From Sorghum bicolor (taxonomy: Eukaryota > Streptophyta > Magnoliopsida > Poales > Poaceae): a stretch of 64,000 bases of DNA. Below are positions 37,620 through 48,110 of this stretch, piece by piece. Each line of letters opens with the position of its first letter. Position 1 is the stretch's first letter. The notes beneath the pieces are model-generated. The model saw nothing but the letters and a program-made list of their open reading frames with translations, ran no database searches and was not told the DNA's origin. The position numbers and the translations under genes were made by a program. The stretch spans positions 42,574,434 to 42,638,433 of the forward strand of contig NC_012871.2 in NCBI RefSeq assembly GCF_000003195.3, written 5' to 3'.

Positions 37620-39531
37620 TGTAACACCCCAAGTGTTTGCCATGAGTTAGACTTTAGGTTTTGAGCTCAAACATGCCAAGATAAGTGGTGATGATCATGT
37701 TAAGGTTAATCCATGAAAGCGAGCCTCAAGTCAAACTTAGAGAATGCACCCTTGCTTATATATAGGCCCTTTTTTCAAAGTGCATGCTTGGGTGACATTA
37801 ATGGAACCTCTCTCATGTGTCTCACATAAGTGTATAGAACCATAGGTCATCAACCAATCCTTGCAACCTTGCCCAAATGACTCTGGATGAACTCTACAAC
37901 AAAAGTCATAAAGGGTACATGTTGAGCTTGTGCCTAGAAAATGCTTCAATTAGCCTAAAACCTTAGTTTGAGCTTTATCAAGTTGCTGCATTGACCAAAG
38001 AGAAAGTTTGACTTCGGTACTAGTTATGAGGTTTGACGTTAAATGAAAGTTGTAGTTTACCTTCTGTAGAACAAACATTGTTTAATGGTCCAGAGCTAGT
38101 TTGGTACCTAGCCTAGTCAAATTGAGCTTTCAAGATTCAATGCAGTGTTGTTTTGGAACTCGAGAATTTTGGCTAAGTCCTCAAGGTGCTCAGTTTCGGG
38201 TACCCTAGTTGGGAGCCTTGTATCTTCCAAATAACACTGAACCAGTACCAGGTCCTTTAATAAAAGTTGTAGTACAGTTTGTATGATACAAACTTTGTTA
38301 AGGTGCCCAAGTCTAAATCATCTTTTAAGCATGTCCAATAATAGTCACAAGATTGAATCTGCTGTAATTTCCAGCATTTCGAATTTCTAAGTGTGGAAAT
38401 GCAGTTCATCATGTTGGCATTCCGCGTTCTCCAAATTTTACTAAACAAATTGTTTGGGTCCCAAAATAGAAGTTGGAGTACATATTGTGGGCAAGAGCAT
38501 ACCGAAAGATGACACCAGTTTAACTTCGTTTTGGTCACCAATTTTGAGTTTTGTTAATCATTATCAATTATTGACACTCAAAGGTTGGCATCAAATTATC
38601 TACTAATCTAAAACACTAATGACCATGGCACCTTAATCAAAGTTGGAGAGTGTCAAGAGTAGAGCAAACTTCATTTTTGGTCCATGTCCAAATTCGGTCC
38701 AGATCCGGCCCAAATCGCTTCCCACACTGACCACATCGTTGCCCGACACGTGTTCGGTGGAATGCCTCAACGGTTGGATACGTCGCTGGTGCGTGGCGAC
38801 CATGCATGGACACCACCCGCCCACCTCCCCTGCTCTCTCTGCACGCAAAGGCGAGCACCAGAGCGCCCTCCACACCCTCCTCCACTCCCTCATTCAATCT
38901 CCCTCGCTTGGAGCTTCCTCTCATATCTCTGGGAGCATGCACAGCGCACACCGCCGTGGCAAGCCTCCCCAGCTCAAGCTTCTGCCACTGCTACCTGCAG
39001 CCGGCCAGGGCCGGGCGTGACCACGGCTGGCCGAGGCTAGACCACCAACTGGCTCCCCGCTGCCACCGGCGCTCTCCAGCAGAATCCCGAAGCCGGCCAT
39101 GTCCTTTTGTGTCCTCGTCTGTGTCTTCTCAGGAGAAGAGAGCGATCTCGGGTTAGAATAAGAAACAACTCAGGGTTCCAGGTGCGAAGCCAAGACTCAC
39201 ATGAATAGTATCACTAGGCTGTGGCGTGATTCCGGGAAACTCCAGGGTTCCCGAGGGAAAAGTGTTTTCCTTCTTTGCAGATTTCTCGGTGAAATTTGGA
39301 AATCCATAGTAATTCATAGAAAAGTCGTAAAATAGCAAATATGGACTTTTTGGAATCCGTGTGAAATTCTCTATGCAGTACATCTGTAATATGACATGGT
39401 TTAGTTTGCAGATTTAGCGGTAAAAATAGATTTATGCAGTTCGGTTTTAATTGTTTGTTATATTTGTCTTTTTCATAACCGCTGTACTATTGCTCAAATA
39501 AATGTGAAACGTTTGTGAAATGCTTTACATA
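37620..39531 (+). repeat. Right LTR of the giant-LTR element, truncated
   Basis: Matches the first 1.9 kb of the left LTR, then stops inside the shared sequence TTTACATA. The following bases belong to an Athila fragment. About 3.3 kb of the LTR are missing. Confidence 0.75.
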
Positions 39532-39998
39532 CAACCGAGATGGTCGCTCAATTCTCTCCAAGATAACATAATGTCCTGTTTGAACGTCCGAAAAGCGATT
39601 CCTCCCTCATAATATTGTAAAGTGCAAAGAAATTCAAGGGTGAGAAGATAGGAACCTAGCTCAGTTATGTTCCAAAAATTTGTCCATCCCACCATCTGGA
39701 AAATCAAGTCAAATTCAGTATCCATACCTATTTCTTGTAGCAGGATAGGATCAAGAGTGGGGGTGTGAATGAAATCCTTGTTCTTTAGCTGCTGGAAAAC
39801 TTCCTTCTCCCTGCGGGTTTTCAGTCCAAGGTCTCCTGTCTTGAGGAGGACCTTGACTTCTACATCTGATGAAGATGACGGAGCTTGCGGGGGCGTCGGG
39901 TCGACGCTCATCTCAGACTGGTGCGAGGAGTGTCGGGATGAGCTCCTCGTACTAATGTTCTTGAGGGCCTTCCCTGCGTTCTTCACCTTCTTGAACAT
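39532..39998 (-). CDS. Athila accessory ORF (ATHILA ORF-1-like), 3' truncated
   Basis: Minus-strand reading from the ATG at 39998 (MFKKVKNAG), preceded directly by a splice acceptor (GGCAG|GATG). A basic, serine-rich N-terminus is followed by a helical part with GWTNFWNITELGSYLL, LTLEFLCTL and MLSWRELSDHLG. I associate this pattern with the ATHILA ORF-1-like family (PF03078) and related 'putative plant transposon' domains; the function is unknown. The frame is open until the junction at 39531, so about 155 codons survive and the rest is lost. It has its own TATA box and probable leader intron. Structural or envelope-related roles have been suggested for such genes but nothing here shows one. 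Confidence 0.55.
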
Positions 39999-39999
39999 C

Positions 40000-40182
40000 C
40001 TGCCGACAAAAGTTGACACAAACACAACTAGTGGAAAATGTGAGAGAGAAAAATGTTAGCGGTCAGCTGTCCGAAATGTCAGTAGTCCAGGGGTTAGTCG
40101 TTCAAGACAATTTTTTTATTTTGGCAGCACCTCCCCCTAAAAAACTTTCAACTTCGCTTTGGACAGCGGGATCACTACTTAC
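40000..40182 (-). promoter_or_regulatory. Probable 5' leader intron of the Athila accessory ORF
   Basis: A consensus donor (GTAAGT, 40182-40177) and an acceptor ending GGCAG at 40000, one base before the ATG at 39998. The length is 183 bp. Inferred from sequence only. Confidence 0.4.
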
Positions 40183-40346
40183 TAGTTGAACCTTGCTCTA
40201 TTACTCCAGGGCTACCAAACTCTCTTTCACTCTTCTCTTCCCCTCTACTCTCCTTCTCACTTCACTACAAGAGCTCCTTCTCTGGAAACTGAAACTTGCG
40301 TGGTTTTCTAGAATGCTTATGTGAAGAAGTTGGAGGCAGGAGGTGG

Positions 40347-40410
40347 ATTTTTATAGGCTGAAGGAAGGACAGGGCGGGCGCCCTTTGTAGGTGGGCGGGC
40401 GCCCACCTTT
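40347..40410 (-). promoter_or_regulatory. TATA box and GC palindromes upstream of the Athila accessory ORF
   Basis: On the minus strand TATAAAAAT lies at 40355-40347. Two GGGCGCCC palindromes sit just upstream, between 40372 and 40410. The same palindrome precedes the TATA box in the LTR of the other Athila-like element. Confidence 0.45.
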
Positions 40411-40871
40411 GGTGGCCATCCTGGCTGCCTTTTCTCCACTCCCTCCGTTGCTTAGCTCTTACGCAGAATAATGTTGAGTGGTTGGTGGTTGGATGGTGGA
40501 AAAATGCTGTTGAGTGGAAACATGTTGGTAGATCACAAGATGTGGTGTATGACATGTGGGACCCAAGGAGTGTGGGTCATGCTTCTAGAAGGTTGCTATA
40601 ATTAAATATAATGCAGGAAAATCTAGGAGAATTGAAACTTATTGAAGTGATAATGAAAAATATATTTGTGCCTCCACAATAATTAATAAATATGGGTTGT
40701 CACACACCATAAATATTGTTTATATGGGGCTTTTCATTATAATAATGCTATGAATAAATATGACTAATGCAAGAATTGAATATGAGAGAATTAATGATAC
40801 AGATAAATACCGATTTACCTCCCGACGAGGGTTTGGGATTTTAGGTCCCCCAAGCTGGACCTCCAAATCTT

Positions 40872-41597
40872 TTAATCTTCTGAATTACCTTCCTCCAGAG
40901 ATGGTGTCTCTAGTGGTTCTTCTTCATGAACTTCCTTCACTGTAGAGTCTCTCTCTGGTTTGGGCTTGAATGTGAAGTGTTCTTCTTGTCCGTTTATGTT
41001 GAACTTGATTTCTCCTTTTCCAACATCGATGTGGGCATCGGCAGTGCTCAGAAATGGCCTTCCAAGGATAATGGACACTTTTGAGTCGGGACTCATGTCC
41101 AGTACCATGAAGTCTACTGGCACAAGGAAGTCTCTTATCTTGACTGGAATGTTTACGACGATGCCCAACGGGCGTCGAACTGATTGATCTGCTAGTTGTA
41201 GGCACATTGCTGTTGGTTCTAGGGTTGTATGCTCAAGCTCCTCATAGATTGATGCTGGCATCACACTGACACTTGCTCCAAGATCACAAAGTGCATTGTT
41301 GAAGTGTTGGTTTCCGATTGAGCAACCAATAGTGGGACATCCTGGATCCTTCTTCTTCCTTGGTGGTTTGTTTAGGATGGCCGCACTGCATTCTTCTGTC
41401 AGCTTGATAACCTCAGTGGTGGGCAGTGGTCTCTTCTTGTTAAGAATATCTCTGATGTACTTTGCATATGTGGGTACCAAACTGCTCATCCGACTGCAGT
41501 CCTCTGTTTCTTCTAGGAAATGGCAAATAGTTGGTGTCGTAAAAATCTTTCCTCGTTTCTCCAGCTCTTGGTGGTTGTAGCAGATCTTCTGCTTCAA
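40872..41597 (-). pseudogene. Athila retropepsin domain
   Basis: Minus strand, about 240 codons open. Contains the active-site region LCDLGASVSVMP and the later IILGRPFLST. It is preceded by a conserved spacer (TYAKYIRDIL, LTEECSAAI). It lies downstream of gag but in a different frame: the gag frame remains open to about 41440, so the frameshift lies near 41500-41597. Only one protease domain is present here, unlike the plus-strand Athila-like element. Confidence 0.7.
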
Positions 41598-41712
41598 CTG
41601 GGCTTTCTTCTTCTATCACTGCTGGTTGCACTAGTGCTGATGTTCTCTGTTTCTCTTTTGGGTATGGGGGATCCCTGGTGGCTTTGCCTCCTCTAGTAGT
41701 TATGTTCTTTAC

Positions 41713-42664
41713 CTACTCAATGTTAGTGGCAACAGGCAATGCAGTAGCTAGCTTTATTAATTTAAGCTCTACCCTCTTATTAAGAGTGTTTTGCTCATTA
41801 AAGGCAGTTAATAGAAAATCCATTTTATTGTGTATATCTTTTAGAGATGATTCATATGTATCTAGCCTTTGTTTAACTTCATCATTAGTTTTGGTTTGTT
41901 GAGCAATTATTTCTTTTATTGAAAGTTGCTTTAAAGTGTTACTTGAATTCATACCTTTGCTATTGGGTTGACTCGAAGTAGGTTGATACTTGTATGTTGT
42001 CTCAATGGCCCTTTGATCTCTTTTGAACTTGGCCCTCTGGTCAATCCAATGGAGCAAATTTTCCATCTTGGTTGATAATGCATTTACTTCTTCTGGTATT
42101 ACTTCAGTTTGATGACATTGTTGAGCTTTATCTTGGAACTAGCTTTGGCTTTCTGCTATCTTATCCAAAAGTATCTCTGCTTTTCCAATTGTAAGCTCCA
42201 AGAATGATCCTTTAGCAGATGCATCTAGGCACTCACGAGCCTTCTGGGTTAATCCATGGTAGAAGGTCTGCATAAGTAACCATCTGGCCATTCCATGGTG
42301 AGGACAATCTGATATGTATCCTTGAAAACGCTCCCATGCTTCTGAAATGGTTTCTGGAATCTGCTGTTGAAAACTGACAATATTTCCTCTTAAGGCAGCT
42401 GTTTTGCCTATAGGAAAAAACTTTGATAGAAAGGCATCTGACAAGTTCGTCCAGTTGTTGATGTTATCTTGATGAGTGTAGAACCACTTTCTCGCTTTCC
42501 CTTCTAGTGAGAATGGAAAGAGGTGAAGCACTATGACGTTTTTGTCAACTCCGTTGATGCAGATTGTGTTTCCAATCTCTAAGAAATTCTGCAAGTGTGC
42601 ACTAGCATCTTCATGTGCCTTTCCACTGAATTGTGTAGCTTGTACTAAATTGATGAGGCTTGAC
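41713..42664 (-). pseudogene. Athila gag, N-terminus missing, in-frame TAG
   Basis: Minus strand, open from the junction at 42664 through the gag core (ARKWFYTHQD, then CPHHGMARWLLMQTFYHGL) to a TAG at 42141-42139. It continues in the same frame to another TAG at 41715-41713 and beyond. The first TAG is at the same place, right after Gln-Ser, as the TAG at 28850 in the other Athila-like element. No zinc knuckle is recognisable between here and the protease. Confidence 0.7.
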
Positions 42665-43443
42665 TATATCAAGGACATGTTGAAGAAGTTTGGGATGCAA
42701 GATGCTAAGTCAATCTCAACTCCAGTGGGCACCAATGAAAGTCTTTTAGTGGCAACATGGTGAATCAAAAGGAATCTCGATCTCTAATTGGAAGCCTACT
42801 CTATGTCACCGCATCTAGGCCGGATGTCATGTTTAGTGTATGCATGTGTGCAAGATATCAAGCCTCACCTAGAGAGAGTCATCTCAAGGCCACAAAGAGA
42901 ATATTGAGGTATTTGAAGCATACACAAGATGTTGGACTTTGGTATCCCAAGGGGTCACAATTTGAGTTGATTGGATATTCGGACTCCGATTATGGGGGAT
43001 GCAAAATCAATAGGAAGAGCACTAGTGGAACATGTCAATTTCTTGGAAGATCACTAGTGTCATGGTCCTCAAAGAAACAAAATAGTGTGGCAATATCTAC
43101 CACCGAAGCCGAATATATTAGTGCGGGAGCATGCTGTGCACAATTACTATGGATGAAATCAACTTTGAAGGACTATGGATTCAATTTCAAGAATATACCA
43201 TTGTTTTGTGATAATGAAAGTGCAATTAGAATGACACAAAACCTAGTCCAACATGGAAGATCAAAGCACATTGACATAAGGCATCATTTCATTAGAGATC
43301 ATCAACAAAAGGGTGATATTTCCATTGAGAGCATTGGCACCGAAGATCAACTTGCTGATATATTCACTAAGCCACTTGATGAGAAGAGGTTTTGCAAGCT
43401 GAGAAATGAATTGAACATACTTGACTTCTCAAATATGTGTTGA
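42665..43443 (+). pseudogene. Sirevirus pol 3' end (RT end and RNase H), 5' truncated
   Basis: The first 116 bases match 63884-63999 with one difference. The RT end stops at a TGA (42761-42763). RNase H then follows in another frame from about 42757 with SRPDVMFSVCMCARYQ, the catalytic-region YSDSDYGG, TEAEYISA, CDNESA and LADIFTKPLDE. The RNase H part is open to its natural end at 43443. The frameshift also occurs in the right-hand copy, so it predates their separation. Everything upstream of the RT end is missing, replaced by the Athila fragment. Confidence 0.75.
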
Positions 43444-44544
43444 TGCACCCCCACAATATGACATGCCTCACCTTCGAGCAAAGCAAGGTAAAATTGTTTG
43501 ACATGTCATCCATCCCTTGCTAAGGACTTGTTTAGTGCATCTAGTCATTCCTCACATGTCCTAGGCTCATTTATGAAAATAAAATGAATTTATTGCTTGT
43601 ATGGTACCACTATTGCTTCTATGTTTGAAATGATCTAGTGGTAGCATATAACATGTTTGTGGGCTTGCAATCCTAGTGTTTGATCTAGAAAATAAGCTAT
43701 AAGTGTTTAACTCAACATTGTCAGGATAACCCTTGAATGAGGTGTGAAAAAGCTTGCCATTAGTTCAAATCGAGTTGAATATCTTAGGCATGTAATCTAG
43801 ATTGAACCAAATTTTGGAAAATGATCCTCACATTTCATGGTTTCACACAACCTATCTAAAATTTGAGCTCACCTTTTGTGGTCATCGATGACAAAGGGGG
43901 AGAAGTAATTCACAAAGATAGGTTTTGCTAAAAGAAGGGGATCAAATTTTTTTTAAAGCACACAAGTAGGGGGAGCAAGCTCATAAATTTGGATGTTGCA
44001 TTTGGATATGCATTACATATGCTTGTTTGCATAGCACAATTTTTTTTCTCTCCGATACATGATTGTGTGGTGTTTGCTAGTTGTAAAACTGATTGTTGAA
44101 ATAAATTACTAGCATGCATAGAAGATAGTTAGATGTGCCTTGCATGTTTTTTTACAAGTGGTACTAGATCCTTGTTTATAATGTTGATCTCACGAGGTAT
44201 CTAGTTTTTATGTTTGCAAGTGCTATCTAACTAACCATGGTGCTAAGGATGGTGTTCAAATGGCAACTCCGATTGGTATCACGCTTCAAAGGTCCATTCT
44301 TTACGTCTTTGCATCATTTGGTAGCCATTGTCTCCTATGTCTCCTATCTAAAGTATATGTGCAGCTTTCAAATCCAAACTCATAGCAGATATGTAGGGGG
44401 AGCCATTGCTACCAATTCGGGTTTATGAAACTTGTCCATACCCTTTACACATGGTAAAATGCTTGGGCAAGCAACATGAACCTAAAAAGTTTTATTAAAT
44501 ATATTTGTGAAAAGGTTGTCATCAAATACCAAAAAGGGGGAGAT
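43444..44544 (+). other. Non-coding 3' region with multiple polypurine tracts
   Basis: No gene. AGGGGGAG tracts occur at about 43893, 43967, 44394 and 44530. The last, AAAAAGGGGGAGAT, abuts the LTR and is the functional position. Repeated tracts of this kind are a Sirevirus hallmark. Confidence 0.65.
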
Positions 44545-46109
44545 TGAAAGCCCTAGTTTGGTTTTGGATAATTGATGAAACCTATGTGTACTAACCTTTG
44601 TCATGAGTGAAATACAAAGATAGGTTGGTACACACCAAGTGATGGAGCTAGATGATGGTCATGGTGATGGAGATGACCAAAATGGGATATTCAAGTACTC
44701 CATCTTTGAAAAGAAGAAAGAGAAAACAAAATGGGCTCAAGGCAAAGGTATTTTTAATAGGGCCATTTTGTTTTGCCACTCAAGACACCTAGAGGGTGTG
44801 AGTGGAATTAGGATAGATAATCGTACTATAAAGAGGGGAAATCTTTAATTGCAATGGTTATCTAGTGCCACTAAGTGTGAGTCTTTCTTTTGCATATACA
44901 TTGCGCTTAGTGACATGGTGAGAATACTTGAGAAAACCCTAACAATTATTTGTGAAAATGCTAACCTAAGTGCTCAATTGTTTTTGGTACTTCATGGGAA
45001 AGTTAGCACCTTAAAAAGGGGGTTTTGAGTTGGAAAACCGAGCTAGTAGTCATGCCCAAACAGCAAGGGGTCGATCGGAATTATTCACTGCCCTACCTGG
45101 ATATTCTAGTGTATGTGCTTGCAACAGAGAGGGGTCCGTTGGATTTTTAGCTGCCCTGCACTGGAATTTTTTTCAGTACTGGAGTTCACCCACGCCAACG
45201 GTCAAAAGTGTGCGCGCCTAGAATTATTTCCTACCCGCACTGGAATTTCTCGCGAGATTGGGGTGCTGCAACAGTCGGATGAGTGGCTGGCAGAGGATAA
45301 GGTCGGGTTTCACCCCTTCCTTTCTTCCTCCTCAATCCATTCCTTATTCTTCCTCTCTTGAAGAACTCCAAGAAAACAAAAGCTCTCCTCTTCTCCTCTC
45401 TCACTCCCAAGGATTTGTGCTCCATTCAAGTGAGAGAGCAAGCTCTAGAGATCTATTTGAGAGCTCCAAGAGGATCTCCTCCCTCTCCTCTCCATTCCCA
45501 TGGTTGGTACTCTTAGGTGAGAGGAGTTGGGAAACCCTAGTGTTTATGCATTTGTGATTCATATTTGTGGCACTAGTTGATTGTTGGGATTGTGGATTTC
45601 TTGTTACTCTTGGTGATTACCGTCACCTAAACGGTTGGTATAGGATTGATTGGTGAGGGGATTTGGTGATTGTGTCCGCCCCCAATCAAGGTGATATTTG
45701 TGAGGGGTTGTTGTGGTTCCCCGGCGGAGAGCTAAATTCCAACTCTAGTGGATTGCTCGTGTCATTGAGTTACCGCACTTGAGAGTGGGGTCTTGCGGTT
45801 TCCTTGCGAGGGTGGCTTGCAAGTCACACCGAAGAACCATCTAGGTGTTGGTCGACACAACGGGGACTAGCTTACCGGCAAGTAAGTGAACCTCGGGAGA
45901 AAAGTTATTTGTGTCATCTCTTGTTTCTCGGTGAATTGAATTGATTGACACATATATGGTTCGAATTAATTATTTGGTGATTGGCAACATCCTCTACTCT
46001 TCGCCGTCGGTATAAAAGTCAAATTCCCTTCTCTTTCATACTTGCAATTTATCTTGTTAGCTCTCTAATTAGTTAGAGTAGAGACCTAGCAGTTTGAGTG
46101 CATAGAGAT

Positions 46110-47659
46110 TGAAAGGATCAAGATGCCCAAGAGGGGGGGTGAATTGGGCTTCTCTTAAAAATTTAAGCAACCTATAAGCTCCAATTCAACCCCTTGTGCC
46201 TAGTGAGACTTAGAGAGCTACCGAGTAAAAAGTTTTGCAACCTAGTTCCAATCCTATTCTAGCATGGCAGTTCTAAGAATGTAAAAACACAAAGTAAATG
46301 CTAGAAAGTAAAGGAGTAGTGGAAGAAAATGCTCGGCGATGTTTTGCCGAGGTATCGGAGAGTCGCCACTCTCCACTAGTCCTCGTTGGAGCACCCGCGC
46401 AAGGGTCTTGCTCCCCCTTGGTCCGCGCAAGGACCAAGTGCTCTCTACGGGCTGATTCTTCGACACTCCGTCGCGGTGAATCGCCCAAAACCGCTCACAA
46501 GCTTGACACGAGCCACCCACACGAACTTCGGGTGATCTTCGTGTCTCCAATCACCACGGAACCGTCTAGGTGATGGCGATCACCAAGAGTAACAAGCAAA
46601 GAACTCTCACTTGACCCAAACAAGGCACTAGAGAGTGGTGGATGCACACTTGACTCTTGGAACTCACTAGAGAAGGATTCTCACAAGAAATCACTCCAAT
46701 CTCAATCCTCTCTAGGCTCTTGCAACTCTCTTGCTCCACAACAAGTTTCTCTGATGTTCAAATGGGCAAGAGAGCTCTCATGGACGAGGTGGAGAAGTAT
46801 AAATACTATCCACGAAGTCCAAAGGTCGGCCAACCGTTTTCCACTGAAAACGGGGTCACCGGACGCACATTATGTTGCACCGGACGCACTGCACCGAGCG
46901 TCCGGTGCTGCATAACGGCTAACTGTACTTCGCTCTGACAGGTCACCGGACGCTAACTCTCAGCGTCCGGTGCAGCGTCCGGTGCTAAGGGAAAACTTAC
47001 ATGCTCCCTGCGCATGGGACCGGACGCTACCCTGTGCGTCCGGTGCTAGCGTCCGGTGCTCTGGGGAACTTTGCAAGCTCCCTGGGTAAGGGACCGGACG
47101 CTGCCCGGTGCGTCCGGTGCCAGCGTCCGGTGCCTAACCCTAAGCACCAACCTGTTCCAACGACTAAGGACCTCACCGGACGCACTCACAGAGCGTCCGG
47201 TGCAGCGTCCGGTGCCCCTTTGGGCACCCAAACTTAGTCGAAACGTGAACGCTCCAACACGAAGTTTGTTCCTCTCGATCTAAGGACTATCTCTGAGCTG
47301 CCTAGTGCTAGGTTTACCAAGTGTGCACCACACCTAAACCTAAAGCCTTGTCTAAGTCAAGCTACTAGATCAAAGCCCCTCTTAATAGTACGGTCAAAGG
47401 AGAACAAAGTCCTAAACTACTCTAAGTGCCCTTCTTCACCATATGGCACTTAGACCTAGTCTAGTCTCGACGATGTCCATCCATCCTTTGAAAACCGAAA
47501 CGATTTCCACTATTAAGTTGGCATGTACGTCCCTGTCCATCGAGTACTTATTTACCATGACCTTACCTATGACTTTGCCTCTGCAAAACACACGTTAGTC
47601 ATAGTAACCAACAATGTCATTAATCACCGAAATCTCTTAAGGGCCTAGATGCTCTTTCA
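46110..47659 (-). repeat. 3' LTR of the young Sirevirus
   Basis: On the minus strand it starts TGAAAGAGCATC at 47659 and ends GATCCTTTCA at 46110. It is preceded by the polypurine tract AAAAAGGGGGAGA (47673-47661). The palindrome cluster is at 46857-47214. Apparent open frames inside are chance and are repeated in the other LTR. Confidence 0.9.
46857..47214. repeat. Cluster of CACCGGACGC / GCGTCCGGTG inverted repeats (3' LTR)
   Basis: About six ACCGGACGC and nine GCGTCCGGT half-sites. They are mostly arranged as a hairpin plus one extra right half-site, repeated five times. Palindromes of the CACCGGAC...GTCCGGTG type are a reported conserved feature of Sirevirus LTRs. Confidence 0.85.
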
Positions 47660-47674
47660 ATCTCCCCCTTTTTG

Positions 47675-48110
47675 GTGATTGATGACAACCTCGAGTATGA
47701 AAAGAGTTGAGGTTTTCAAAGTGACTTGGTTTTAATAAGCATGATACAATAAGAACAAAGAAATAAGTCATGCTTATATCAACCAAATCAAATACCCTGC
47801 ATCCAAATGTGTGAGTGATATTCAACAGGATAAGAACATAAGGCTCATAGATACATCGGAGTAGAAACGCGGAAGCAAAGATGATATGAGCCAAAACACA
47901 TGACAATAGAATATCACATTAAGCGCAAATCATGTCGCATAAGCCATAGTATCTCACACAAGTGCAATGCATAAAGGTAAACATGATGCATGATGAAGTA
48001 TAGAAAGTATCTCAAAATAATAAACTCCTCCCTCTCTAGCTAGCTCCCCCTAACTCCCTAACTCTCTCATACACGCACTCTCTCCCCCTTTGGCATCAAG
48101 CGCCAAAAAC
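47675..48110 (-). other. Non-coding 3' region of the young Sirevirus
   Basis: Holds further minus-strand purine tracts of the AGGGGGAG type near 48045 and 48083. No gene. Confidence 0.5.

Larger units (their letters stand above)
17586..39531 (+). mobile_element. Giant-LTR gypsy-type element without coding capacity (LARD-like)
   Basis: The left LTR (17586-24131) is followed by a Met-tRNA primer site at 24134. The polypurine tract at 37605-37619 precedes the right LTR copy, truncated at 39531. After removing nested elements the LTR is about 5.2 kb and the internal domain about 5.2 kb. I find no gag or pol motif in the internal domain on either strand. This fits a large retrotransposon derivative that depends on another element for mobility. 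It inserted into the Sirevirus-like gag at 17585. Confidence 0.7.
39532..42664 (-). mobile_element. Athila-type gypsy fragment, truncated at both ends
   Basis: Minus-strand order: gag (from 42664, N-terminus missing), protease (41597-40872), a non-coding promoter-like zone, then an accessory ORF (39998-39532, C-terminus missing). No reverse transcriptase or integrase lies between protease and accessory ORF. No LTR is present. The left join is to a broken giant LTR and the right join is to the middle of a copia pol. Confidence 0.7.

Noticed and set aside
46254..46573. Open frames on both strands in the Sirevirus LTR, repeated at 57902-58221
   Set aside because: They lie wholly inside the LTR and are copied because the LTR is copied. 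No family or motif is recognisable.
46857..47214. Regular short repeats resembling a CRISPR array
   Set aside because: Half-sites alternate in orientation with irregular short spacers inside a plant LTR, so they are retrotransposon palindromes.
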